From Synergistaceae bacterium (lineage in GTDB: Bacteria > Synergistota > Synergistia > Synergistales > Aminobacteriaceae): 64,000 bases of DNA. Below are positions 18,372 to 26,323 of this stretch, piece by piece. Position numbers and translations under genes: made by a program. Numbering within the stretch: position 1 is the stretch's first letter; each line of letters opens with the position of its first letter. The DNA is taken from NCBI GenBank assembly GCA_017540085.1, contig JAFYBQ010000039.1, positions 1 through 64,000 on the forward strand. The letters run 5' to 3'. The notes under the pieces were generated by a model, which was given only the letters and a program-made list of their open reading frames with translations, had not been told where the DNA came from and ran no database searches.

Positions 18372-18890
18372 CTACATTTCGCCGCGTTCAATGGCTACAA
18401 TACCAGTCCGCGCAAGGTCAATTATCCCGAACTCCCTCAATAAGTCCTCAAATGCCCCCGTCTTCTGATCGTCGCCCGTAACTGAAACCGTAATGCTGTC
18501 CGGCGTAATGTCCACGACTGAACCCCGGAAGATGTTGCAGATCTGTATGATCTCATTCCTTGCGGCCCTGTCAGCAGCATGAACACGAACCATCATTAAC
18601 TCGCGCCGTATCGACTTGGCCGGGTCAAGAATTTCAACGTAATGTATCGGCACAAGTTTGCGGAGCTGACTGCATAACAGCTTTATTCTTTCCTCGTCCG
18701 AATATATTTCTATCGTGAAGCGCGTAACATTCTGATCTACCGTCCATCCCGCCGCTATCGTCTCAATGTTATATCCCTTCCGTGAGAACAAATGCGCCAA
18801 TTGCGAGAGGACTCCGGCTTCATTGTCCATCGCCGTAACTATCGTGTAACGCTTCAGGCTCTTGCTGTCTTCTTTTGCCTGCATTATCAC
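18372..18890 (-). CDS. ilvN: Acetolactate synthase small (regulatory) subunit
   Basis: A 172-residue regulatory subunit of acetohydroxyacid synthase, conferring valine feedback control on IlvB in branched-chain amino acid synthesis. The N-terminal ACT domain reads YTIVTAMDNEAGVLSQLAHLF and contains the GYNIETIAAG effector-site segment. The second half (RELMMVRVHA onward, with FRGSVVDITPDSITVSVTG) is the usual C-terminal domain. It starts 7 bp after ilvB and is ended by the bidirectional hairpin. Confidence 0.95.
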   Translation of the reverse strand: MIMQAKEDSKSLKRYTIVTAMDNEAGVLSQLAHLFSRKGYNIETIAAGWTVDQNVTRFTIEIYSDEERIKLLCSQLRKLVPIHYVEILDPAKSIRRELMMVRVHAADRAARNEIIQICNIFRGSVVDITPDSITVSVTGDDQKTGAFEDLLREFGIIDLARTGIVAIERGEM

Positions 18891-18897
18891 TCACCCC

Positions 18898-20637
18898 CTA
18901 GTAGAGCATGAAATTTGTGATGAAACTATTTCCGCCGACCATAGGCCGAACCATCTCGTCAATGTCAATCCGGCAGTCAATCACCCAGCCGAGACCGTCA
19001 GTGCGTGAGGCTACAGCCGTCTTCAGGACATCCCGCAATGTCTCTTCATCCCTCACTGTCGCGCCGTGAATGCCGTATGCCTCTGCCAGTTTCACGAAAT
19101 CCGGCCCGCGGTCTAACGTTGTCTGCGAGTAATGCTCATGATAAATCAAGTGTTGCCACTGTCTGACCATTCCGAGAGTCTGATTGTTGAACAGTAACGT
19201 GATAATCGGCATGTGATAATACTGCTCTGTAGCAAGCTCGTTGCAGTTCATGCGGAATGACCCGTCCCCGGTAACATGAAGCACCGTCTTGTCCGGGTTG
19301 CCCGCCTGGACTCCGATTGCCGCGCCGAGTCCGAATCCCATTGTCCCGAATCCCCCCGATGTTATGAGCTGGCCGGGGTAGTCAAACCTGAAGTGCTGAA
19401 TCGCCCACATCTGATGCTGTCCCACGTCTGTTGTTACCATAGTGTCCTGCGGGAGAATTTCTGCGGCTGATGATAATATCTGCTTGGGCGTGAGATTGCC
19501 GTTTTTCGGGTCGTCATATTCAGTCTCACGGCGGAACGAGAAAACATAATTTTTCCATCCGTCATTGTTCTTGTCGCGCTTGAGTTTCGACAGTAGGAGA
19601 GTCAGAATCTCTTTTGCGTCCCCGATAATATGAAGGTCTGATTTTATGTTCTTGTCGATTTCTGACGGGTCAATGTCAATGTGTACTATTTTTGCGTTTT
19701 TCGCGAACCCCGCCGGATTAAGCGTTACACGGTCAGAGAAACGACAGCCGACCGCAATCAGCAAATCGCAGGCATCGCACGCCATGTTAGAAGCCTGTGA
19801 GCCGTGCATACCGATCATGCCGGTTTTCAGAGGGTCATATCCGCCGAAAGCACCCCCGCCCATCACAGTAATTGCGACAGGAGAGTCCATTCTCCGCGCC
19901 AACGTCCTGAACTCCTCAGACGCTCCCGAACGTACGACTCCGCCTCCGCAAATCAGTAGCGGTTTCTCCGAACGGTCAATCATTTCCGCGAGAGTCTCAA
20001 CGGCCTTAACGTCAATTTCCGGGTAACCTATTGCGGGGTGATGTGAGTCCCTCATTCGGGCTATGCGCGGGCTACCTGATGACACGAAATCTTCCGGCGT
20101 TGTCGGCGTGTAGAGACACTCATCGGCGGTTGCGTTCTTCTGAATGTCAATCAATACCGGGCCGGGTCTGCCCATTTTGGCGACAGCGAAAGCCTCCCTC
20201 ACAGTGTCAGCTAGATTCTTGACACTGCTGACTATGTATGTACATTTTGTGATTGGGAGAGTTACGCCGGTTATGTCTACTTCCTGAAATGAGTCGCGGC
20301 CGATTAAGTCTGAATTAACGTTGCAGGTGATGAATACGACAGGTGAAGAATCCATGTATGCGGTTGCGACTCCTGTTGTGAGGTTTGTTGACCCCGGCCC
20401 GGACGTAGCAAAACAGACTCCGACTCTGCCTGTTGACCGGGCGTAACCGTCAGCGGCGTGTGAGGCTCCCTGCTCGTGTGCCGTAAGAATGTGGCGGATT
20501 TCGGGATGTTCATATAATTTGTCGTAAACGTTCAGGATTGCCCCGCCGGGATAACCGAATATCGTATCGACTCCCTGTTCTAAGAGGCACTGTATTAATA
20601 TCTCCGAGCCGTTTATTTTTCTGGCTGTCTTGTCCAT
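18898..20637 (-). CDS. ilvB: Acetolactate synthase large (catalytic) subunit
   Basis: A 579-residue thiamine-diphosphate enzyme that makes acetolactate or acetohydroxybutyrate. The catalytic Glu55 lies in LTAHEQGASH, the FAD-binding middle domain is present, and the cofactor motif is GDGSFRMNCNELATEQ with the closing NN. GYPGGAILNVYD near residue 28 is typical of the biosynthetic enzyme. A GAGGGG ribosome site precedes the ATG, and TGCTAAAAT upstream looks like an extended -10. It is divergent from the secreted flavoprotein gene, with 84 bp between the starts. Confidence 0.96.
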   Translation of the reverse strand: MDKTARKINGSEILIQCLLEQGVDTIFGYPGGAILNVYDKLYEHPEIRHILTAHEQGASHAADGYARSTGRVGVCFATSGPGSTNLTTGVATAYMDSSPVVFITCNVNSDLIGRDSFQEVDITGVTLPITKCTYIVSSVKNLADTVREAFAVAKMGRPGPVLIDIQKNATADECLYTPTTPEDFVSSGSPRIARMRDSHHPAIGYPEIDVKAVETLAEMIDRSEKPLLICGGGVVRSGASEEFRTLARRMDSPVAITVMGGGAFGGYDPLKTGMIGMHGSQASNMACDACDLLIAVGCRFSDRVTLNPAGFAKNAKIVHIDIDPSEIDKNIKSDLHIIGDAKEILTLLLSKLKRDKNNDGWKNYVFSFRRETEYDDPKNGNLTPKQILSSAAEILPQDTMVTTDVGQHQMWAIQHFRFDYPGQLITSGGFGTMGFGLGAAIGVQAGNPDKTVLHVTGDGSFRMNCNELATEQYYHMPIITLLFNNQTLGMVRQWQHLIYHEHYSQTTLDRGPDFVKLAEAYGIHGATVRDEETLRDVLKTAVASRTDGLGWVIDCRIDIDEMVRPMVGGNSFITNFMLY

Positions 20638-20721
20638 AAAATACCCCTCGTGAAAAAATTTTTTCCTGAAATTTTAGCACAGTCATGTAGAATATTGGCA
20701 TTTCACACGGAGGCACTAACT

Positions 20722-22689
20722 ATGCGGAAAAAGTTTTCAGCGTTAATTGCTTTTCTCATTCTCTCATCATCAACAGCATTTGCTTACGACATAATCATAG
20801 CAGGCGGTGGAATGTCGGGTGTGTCAGCTGCGATTCAGGCCACACGACTCGGCGCAAGCGTCCTCATCATTGAGCCTACATCAATGCTTGGAGGGCAGGC
20901 CACAGCGGCAGGAGTCTCAACAATGGACGACATGTCCCGCCTTCCTGAGAGCGGAATTTACCGCGACTTCATGGACAAGGTGAGGAGTCATTACGCGGAG
21001 AAGGGGAAATCTATCGCCACATCATACTGGAAGACGGACGGAAAAGCATTTGAGCCGAAAATCGGAAGCGACATCCTCAAAGTCATGGCCGCAAGCGCGG
21101 ATATACTGTACCATTCCGAGATCGTCAGCGTGAAACCGTCAGAAAACGGGAAAATCATCACCGCAAAAACCCCTGAAGGCACAAAATCTTTCACCTGCAA
21201 AATTCTCATTGACGCGACAGAATACGGCGACGTTATACCGCTGGCGGGACTCAAATACCGTTCGGGAAACTCAATTTCACCCGACATGAATCCCGACTCG
21301 ATGATTCAGGACATCACATGGACGGCCATAATCCGGAAATACCCGAAAGGAGTCCCGGACATTCTCAGGCCGAAATCACCCCTCCCAGGTTACGACAAAG
21401 CCCGCAAAAATTACCTCGCCTACGTATCACGCAACAATTTCGGAGCGGGTAACAGGTCGCCGTTCAAACTTCCCGCAGAGTTTTCCGCGCACAACGGCTA
21501 CAGGGCAGTGCCGGATTCATACTTGCCGGGAAATTACACGGGTTCGCGAAAAGACTGGAAGCGAATCACAAAGACGGGAGTCAACTGGGGCAACGATTAT
21601 CCCGGCACATACGGCTGGGAGGAGAAATTCGGAATCCCTATCGCATATCTTGAGGATAAATCTTTCCGGGACGAAATTAACCGCGAGGCACTCATCAAGA
21701 CACTGCACTTCATATACTACATGCAAAACGAATTAGGCGAGTCATGGTCAGTTGACCCGAACGAATATGACGATCTCCCGAAAGAAGCCGCCAATCTCCC
21801 GGAGGAATGGCAGAACATTGCCCGGCATTTTCCCCCGGTGCCATACGTCAGAGAGTCGCGCAGGATTGTGGGAAATTACACGTATAACTCTCAGGCAATT
21901 TTCACCAACTCCGAAAGCTACAGGAACGGGAAAAAGAATCAGGAAATCCCCGACTCAATCGCTATCGGGGGATATATTCTCGACCTTCACACGGGAGATG
22001 ATGATGATGATTTCGAGCATGAACTCGGCGAGCGTCAGTCAGCAATGAGGACTCACGAGCCTTGCGGGGCGTTTCAGGTGCCTATGAGGATATTTATCCC
22101 GCTGAGTGATGATAACTTTTTGGCGGCGGAAAAAAATCTCTCAATGTCCCGTCTTGCCACAAGCGCGCTAAGATTACAGCCCGTTTGCATGATGACGGGG
22201 CAGGCTGTCGGGACTTTGGCGGCTCTTGCGGTGAGTTATGACATCAGGCCGGGGGATATTCACGCAGTTGACGTGCAGAAAATTCTTGCTGACTATGGCG
22301 TGATGATGTCTCTTGCTGAATATGACGATGTTCCCGAACGGAGCGAATATTACGGGGCTGTGCAGATTGCGACGCTCTACAGGCTCATTTCGCCGGACAA
22401 ATATCCCGTTTACCCAAAGCAGAGAATAAGCACTCCGTCAAAAACGCGCAGAGTCCCCGGCAGATTCGGAGTCAACAGAAAAGTAACACGGAAAGAATTT
22501 GACGGCATCATTTCCCGCGCAGAGTCGGCCATGAACAAGCCAGTAACAGCACAATACCGCGAGGGAATGACACGGGGCGAGGCAGTCAGCATTATTGTTG
22601 GCGGAATGTCATCACTTCCCGACGCAAAAACGGCTGAACATGGAGTCGAGAAGCTCATCCCCCGCACCGACTCCCAAGACGCGCAATAG
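20722..22689 (+). CDS. Secreted FAD-dependent oxidoreductase
   Basis: A 655-residue exported flavoprotein. A signal peptide (residues 1-20, ending STAFA) is followed at once by the dinucleotide-binding motif DIIIAGGGMSGVSAAIQA. Further FAD-family segments are GGQATAAGVSTMDD, the ATEYGDVIPLAG region and the C-terminal LRLQPVCMMTGQAVGTLAAL. It resembles the FAD_oxidored group annotated as xanthan lyase-like or hypothetical flavoproteins; the substrate is unknown. The ATG has a GGAGG site 10 bases upstream. The last 26 codons lie antisense over the conserved end of mnmE, a 78 bp convergent overlap. A (GAT) run encodes five consecutive Asp residues near residue 430. Confidence 0.82.
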   Translation: MRKKFSALIAFLILSSSTAFAYDIIIAGGGMSGVSAAIQATRLGASVLIIEPTSMLGGQATAAGVSTMDDMSRLPESGIYRDFMDKVRSHYAEKGKSIATSYWKTDGKAFEPKIGSDILKVMAASADILYHSEIVSVKPSENGKIITAKTPEGTKSFTCKILIDATEYGDVIPLAGLKYRSGNSISPDMNPDSMIQDITWTAIIRKYPKGVPDILRPKSPLPGYDKARKNYLAYVSRNNFGAGNRSPFKLPAEFSAHNGYRAVPDSYLPGNYTGSRKDWKRITKTGVNWGNDYPGTYGWEEKFGIPIAYLEDKSFRDEINREALIKTLHFIYYMQNELGESWSVDPNEYDDLPKEAANLPEEWQNIARHFPPVPYVRESRRIVGNYTYNSQAIFTNSESYRNGKKNQEIPDSIAIGGYILDLHTGDDDDDFEHELGERQSAMRTHEPCGAFQVPMRIFIPLSDDNFLAAEKNLSMSRLATSALRLQPVCMMTGQAVGTLAALAVSYDIRPGDIHAVDVQKILADYGVMMSLAEYDDVPERSEYYGAVQIATLYRLISPDKYPVYPKQRISTPSKTRRVPGRFGVNRKVTRKEFDGIISRAESAMNKPVTAQYREGMTRGEAVSIIVGGMSSLPDAKTAEHGVEKLIPRTDSQDAQ

Positions 22690-23943
22690 TCTAACCCTCG
22701 CCGAACCGAGAAGCCCCGCCGTAACATCATCACCCGCGAAACTTACGGCGGACTTTTCCCCCTCCCGCAAGTCGCTCAATGCCCCGCGCAGTTCTCCGAG
22801 CTGATACGCCGAGACATTAAGCCCGGCATTAACCGCGCAATCCTTTACGGCAATGCGGTAAATTTCCCGCCTCAGTTCCTCAACGCCGGCTCCTGTTTTT
22901 GCCGACAGGTGAATCACCGCGCACCCCGTCTCAATATCCCCGGCCATGTCGGGAAGGTCTGACTTGTTCACGGTGATTATTGCGTTACGGCCTTCAAGTT
23001 TGCTGATATATTCTGCGTCTTCAGCCGTGAGATTTTGCGAGCCGTCAAGAACATAGATACATATATCCGAGTCCCTCACAGCCTCAAGCGCGAGCCTTAC
23101 CCCCTCGGATTCGATAACGTCATCAGATTCCCTCAGTCCGGCGGTGTCAGACAGCCTCACAGGAACGCCCCCGATGATGATATTCTCCTCTATTATGTCG
23201 CGTGTTGTGCCGGGAATGTCCGTAACGATTGCGCGATTTTTGCCGACAAGGGCATTCAGGAGGGACGATTTTCCCGCATTGGGACGGCCTGCGATTACAG
23301 CATTTACACCCTGACTCAGAATCATTCCGGCGGAACATCTCGGCAGGAGTGCTTCAAGTGATGAGACTATCGGCCCTATTTCGCCGGGAACATCAAGCCC
23401 GGTGAGAGTCTCGCCTTCCGGGAAGTCAAGCTGTATTTCTATTTTCCCCTGCAGCGACAAAATATCATCATGAATTTTCATGACAGCCCGCGACAATTCG
23501 CCCGTGAGAGTCCGCGCCGCCGCTTTGAGTGCCTCATTGCTGCGTGAAGTTATTGCCGACAAAACGCCCTCAGCCTGCGACAAATCAATATGTCCGCTGA
23601 CGAAAGCCCGCCGGGTAAATTCTCCGGGTTCTGCGACTCTTGCGCCGTTTGAGACAGCAAGCTCAAGACATTTTTCCGCCGCGAAAATTCCGCCGTGAGT
23701 GTGAATCTCTATAACGTCCTCGCCCGTGTAGCTCTTGGGACTCCTGAAGCAGACGCACAAAACACGGTCAACGATTTCGCCCCCGTCAACAAGACTCGAC
23801 AAATACATCCGGCCATGCTCCGGGAAATTCTGACGGGTGAGAATTTTTTGTGAGACAGAAACGGCATCAGGCCCGGAGATTCTCACGATTGCGATTGCTC
23901 CCTCGCCTAATGCCGTAGATATTGCCGCTATTGTGTCGTTCAT
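22612..23943 (-). CDS. mnmE: tRNA modification GTPase MnmE
   Basis: A 443-residue GTPase that works with MnmG to modify wobble uridines of tRNA. The N-terminal folate-binding domain starts MNDTIAAISTALGEGAIAIVRISG. The G domain has GRPNAGKSSLLNAL, the G2/G3 segments IPGTTRD and LSDTAGLR, and NKSD. The C terminus FCVGK, with its reactive Cys, matches the conserved family end. I choose ATG 23943, which overlaps the stop of the upstream gene as ATGA; an ATG 21 bases earlier sits too close to the GGAGG. The two genes are translationally coupled. Confidence 0.95.
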   Translation of the reverse strand: MNDTIAAISTALGEGAIAIVRISGPDAVSVSQKILTRQNFPEHGRMYLSSLVDGGEIVDRVLCVCFRSPKSYTGEDVIEIHTHGGIFAAEKCLELAVSNGARVAEPGEFTRRAFVSGHIDLSQAEGVLSAITSRSNEALKAAARTLTGELSRAVMKIHDDILSLQGKIEIQLDFPEGETLTGLDVPGEIGPIVSSLEALLPRCSAGMILSQGVNAVIAGRPNAGKSSLLNALVGKNRAIVTDIPGTTRDIIEENIIIGGVPVRLSDTAGLRESDDVIESEGVRLALEAVRDSDICIYVLDGSQNLTAEDAEYISKLEGRNAIITVNKSDLPDMAGDIETGCAVIHLSAKTGAGVEELRREIYRIAVKDCAVNAGLNVSAYQLGELRGALSDLREGEKSAVSFAGDDVTAGLLGSARVRLLRVLGVGAGDELLDSMFSRFCVGK

Positions 23944-25226
23944 GCGGTCTGTGATTTGAGCCATTCCTCCGCCGCGGCGCGTGATGACACTTTCCCGGTG
24001 CCTATGGCCATGTCGAGTCCCTCAAGAAGCTCGCCGACTCTCTTTCCCGGCTTCATGTGAAGGAGGGACATTACCTCGCGCCCTGTCATGTAGCGTGAAG
24101 CTCCCTGCGTCTGAAGCTCCACAGTCCTGAAACGCCTCAATACCTGCTTCAGGTTCCAGTTATTATTGTCGAGGACATCGCGGTGTTCCTCAATATGACC
24201 CTCAGCAATCGCGGCGCACTTGGCGAACTGCATAGCCACAAGGAGAGCCTCGCGGGAATAATTCAGTGTCTGGCGGCACAAAACTTCCTCGCTTATTGGC
24301 TCATAGAAACGCCTGTAGTTGTTCATGATAGCTGTTACGTAGTTGATGGTTTCTGACTGTATATTCCAGCGCGTCATGTATTCCGTGATTATGCGGTCGG
24401 CCTGCTTGCCCCTGTCGCTTAAATCTGGCTTCACCGAGCCGATATGACCCAGTAATCCAGCAAGAACAAAGGTATCATTCTGTATGATTTTGTTTGTCGC
24501 GAGCCTCTGCTCTATTATCTGGAGAATGTGAATAACATGGTCATAAATCGTGCGCCCTTTTCCGTCCGGGGCATTCTTGAGCGCGTCAAGATCAGGCACA
24601 AAGAACGGCAGTAAGTCATAATCATCGCAGTACTCTATGAATCTGCATGGCCTCTGCCTAATGCCCTTCATGATTTCGCGCCCCCATCTTTCCTGCGGGA
24701 TGTCCTTCATCCTGTCCGCGTGAAGCTCAAGAAATTTGCGTACGTCCGACTCAGTCTTCCAGAATATATCCATCTCGAACTCCGCCGCGAACCTCAGCAT
24801 ACGTAATATCCTCAGCGGGTCAGCCTCAATCAGGTCAACATTGTCCCCCGTAAGGCGTATGACCCTGTTGCGAATGTCGAGCCTTCCGCCGAACGGGTCA
24901 ACAAATCCGCCGTCAGAACGTATTGCGATTGCCTCAATGCTGAGATCCCGGCAGGCTAGGTCATCCTCGATCGTATCTCCCCTGAGACTGAACGCCCTGA
25001 AAGGCATACCAAGCAATTCACCCCTCAGCGCGGGGAACGGGCCTCTTGCGTCAACCGTTCCTGTGCCGATTGCCTGGGATACCGCGTACATGTCATCGGA
25101 GTCAACTGCCAGGGTTATAGTTTCGGGCTGTATACCCATCTGCATCATCCTGACAGTGTCGCCGACCAGCCAGGCCCTTGCTCCTGTCTCTTCTATCTTT
25201 TTGAGAACGTCAAGATAATTGCGCAT
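23940..25226 (-). CDS. CCA-adding / poly(A) polymerase-family protein with altered active site
   Basis: A 428-residue class II nucleotidyltransferase-family protein. Most family motifs are intact: CRDLSIEAIAI (motif B), DPFGG, ADPLRILRMLRFAAEF (motif D) and PQERWGREIMKGI (motif E). However, the catalytic region reads LVGDTVRMMQMGIQPETITLAVDSDD at residues 20-45. Where active enzymes have GG...RD and a metal-binding DxD, this protein has GD...RM and T36-I-T38. An Asp-Ser-Asp occurs six residues later. Either catalysis uses a shifted DxD or the protein has lost nucleotidyl transfer. AGGAGG precedes ATG 25226. It is coupled to mnmE, consistent with a tRNA-related role. Confidence 0.8.
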   Translation of the reverse strand: MRNYLDVLKKIEETGARAWLVGDTVRMMQMGIQPETITLAVDSDDMYAVSQAIGTGTVDARGPFPALRGELLGMPFRAFSLRGDTIEDDLACRDLSIEAIAIRSDGGFVDPFGGRLDIRNRVIRLTGDNVDLIEADPLRILRMLRFAAEFEMDIFWKTESDVRKFLELHADRMKDIPQERWGREIMKGIRQRPCRFIEYCDDYDLLPFFVPDLDALKNAPDGKGRTIYDHVIHILQIIEQRLATNKIIQNDTFVLAGLLGHIGSVKPDLSDRGKQADRIITEYMTRWNIQSETINYVTAIMNNYRRFYEPISEEVLCRQTLNYSREALLVAMQFAKCAAIAEGHIEEHRDVLDNNNWNLKQVLRRFRTVELQTQGASRYMTGREVMSLLHMKPGKRVGELLEGLDMAIGTGKVSSRAAAEEWLKSQTA

Positions 25227-25310
25227 GAATATTACCTCCTCAAAATTATGTGAATGAAAAAGGTGATTATTTAATTTTACCATGAAGAATAAAATAATAA
25301 CTCTGCAAAA

Positions 25311-25339
25311 TTGCCATGATTGATGAGTGATAATATAAT
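25311..25339 (+). promoter_or_regulatory. Near-consensus sigma-70 promoter
   Basis: TTGCCA (25311-25316), a 17-base spacer and a perfect TATAAT (25334-25339) lie about 38 bases upstream of the 80-residue hypothetical gene. This is one of the strongest promoters seen in the window. Confidence 0.7.
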
Positions 25340-25377
25340 ACAATTTACACTCAAAATAAACGCGGAGGCAAGGAGCC

Positions 25378-25620
25378 ATGAAGAACAAAATCACGGTCAC
25401 CAAAGCCAATGACATGATAACGTTCTATCTTCATGTCGGAAAGCGGCGATTCTTCCTCTTCGTGCAGAAATACAGCAAGGGAGTGTACGATTTCTTTGCG
25501 GGAGGAAGATCCGAGAGCGAGATACGGAACTTCAGAATGTGGAACCGTAATCCCCGACTCGATAAGACCATAGCAAAAATACCTCTCTACACAAAATACG
25601 TCATGCGCTACGAAATGTAG
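25378..25620 (+). CDS. Small basic hypothetical protein (80 residues)
   Basis: I do not recognise this protein. It is basic, rich in Lys, Arg, Phe and Tyr, with segments KRRFFLFVQKYSKGVYDFF and RNFRMWNRNPRLDKTIAK, and has no signal peptide or membrane helix. Good support that it is expressed comes from a near-consensus promoter, a double purine-rich site (GGAGG then AAGGAG) before the ATG, and an intrinsic terminator after the stop. It is monocistronic, divergent from the nucleotidyltransferase gene and convergent with the cytidylate-kinase-like gene. The composition would fit a small nucleic-acid-binding protein, but that is a guess. Confidence 0.7.
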   Translation: MKNKITVTKANDMITFYLHVGKRRFFLFVQKYSKGVYDFFAGGRSESEIRNFRMWNRNPRLDKTIAKIPLYTKYVMRYEM

Positions 25621-25640
25621 AAGGCAAAAGGCAAAAAAAG

Positions 25641-25676
25641 AACAGGATGACCCGATAATGAGCCGTCCTGTTTTTG
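25641..25676 (+). terminator. Intrinsic terminator
   Basis: AACAGGATG and the matching CGTCCTGTT form about a 9 bp stem with a G-T pair, followed by TTTTTG. An A-run on the left side lets it also work for the convergent gene on the minus strand. Confidence 0.8.
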
Positions 25677-25683
25677 TTAGGTG

Positions 25684-26289
25684 CTATATCAATGACGCTA
25701 GAGCCTCCGCAAGTTTCCTGAAGTCCGCGCATTTTGACGTGTTGACGCAGAAATCATAGTTTGCTTTGTCGCCCCATTCCTGACCCGTGTAGAACTCGTA
25801 GTATTCCGCCCTGGCCTTGTTGATCTGCTCTATTCTGCGGGCTAATTCCTTGTCGGACATTTCGACTCCTTTCGCGTAGTCGTTGGAGCTGTTTTCCCGG
25901 CACCGCTTCAGCTTTGACTCTGCGTCAGAATACACAAACACACGGAAGGGATTCGCGTCCCTCAGAATGTAATCCGCCCCCCTGCCTACAATGACACAAT
26001 CCGATTTCCCGGCCATCTCGCGTATTATTCCGTGCTGCTCCTTCTGTACGTCCTGCCCGTAGTCGGGAATGACCGCCCAGAATGTTCGCCCCGTGTGAAT
26101 CGGGAAGGGGATTACGGGCTTCTGCTCGGCAACGTTCTGAATGTATTTCTCTGACAGTGATGTGCGTTTTGCGATCTCGGCGATAATTTCGCGGTCATAG
26201 TACGCAAAGCCGGTGATGTCAGCGATGAGCCGGGCAAGCTCGCGGCCTCCTGACCCAAATTCGCGGCCTATAGTGATTATTCTGTTCAT
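25684..26289 (-). CDS. Cytidylate kinase-like family protein
   Basis: A 201-residue P-loop protein of the cytidylate_kin2 type. It begins MNRIITIGREFGSGGRELARLIAD, the family's modified nucleotide-binding loop in which the usual GK(S/T) is replaced by GGR. AYYDREIIAEIAKRTSLSE and CVIVGRGADYILRD are also typical. Members are assumed to phosphorylate nucleoside monophosphates, but few have been tested. The start is ATG 26289 behind GAGGTGA; the open frame extends further into the M13 peptidase gene without support. It starts 34 bp after that gene's stop. Confidence 0.85.
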   Translation of the reverse strand: MNRIITIGREFGSGGRELARLIADITGFAYYDREIIAEIAKRTSLSEKYIQNVAEQKPVIPFPIHTGRTFWAVIPDYGQDVQKEQHGIIREMAGKSDCVIVGRGADYILRDANPFRVFVYSDAESKLKRCRENSSNDYAKGVEMSDKELARRIEQINKARAEYYEFYTGQEWGDKANYDFCVNTSKCADFRKLAEALASLI

Positions 26290-26323
26290 GGAATTTTTCA
26301 CCTCACGGAAAATATTACCACTT

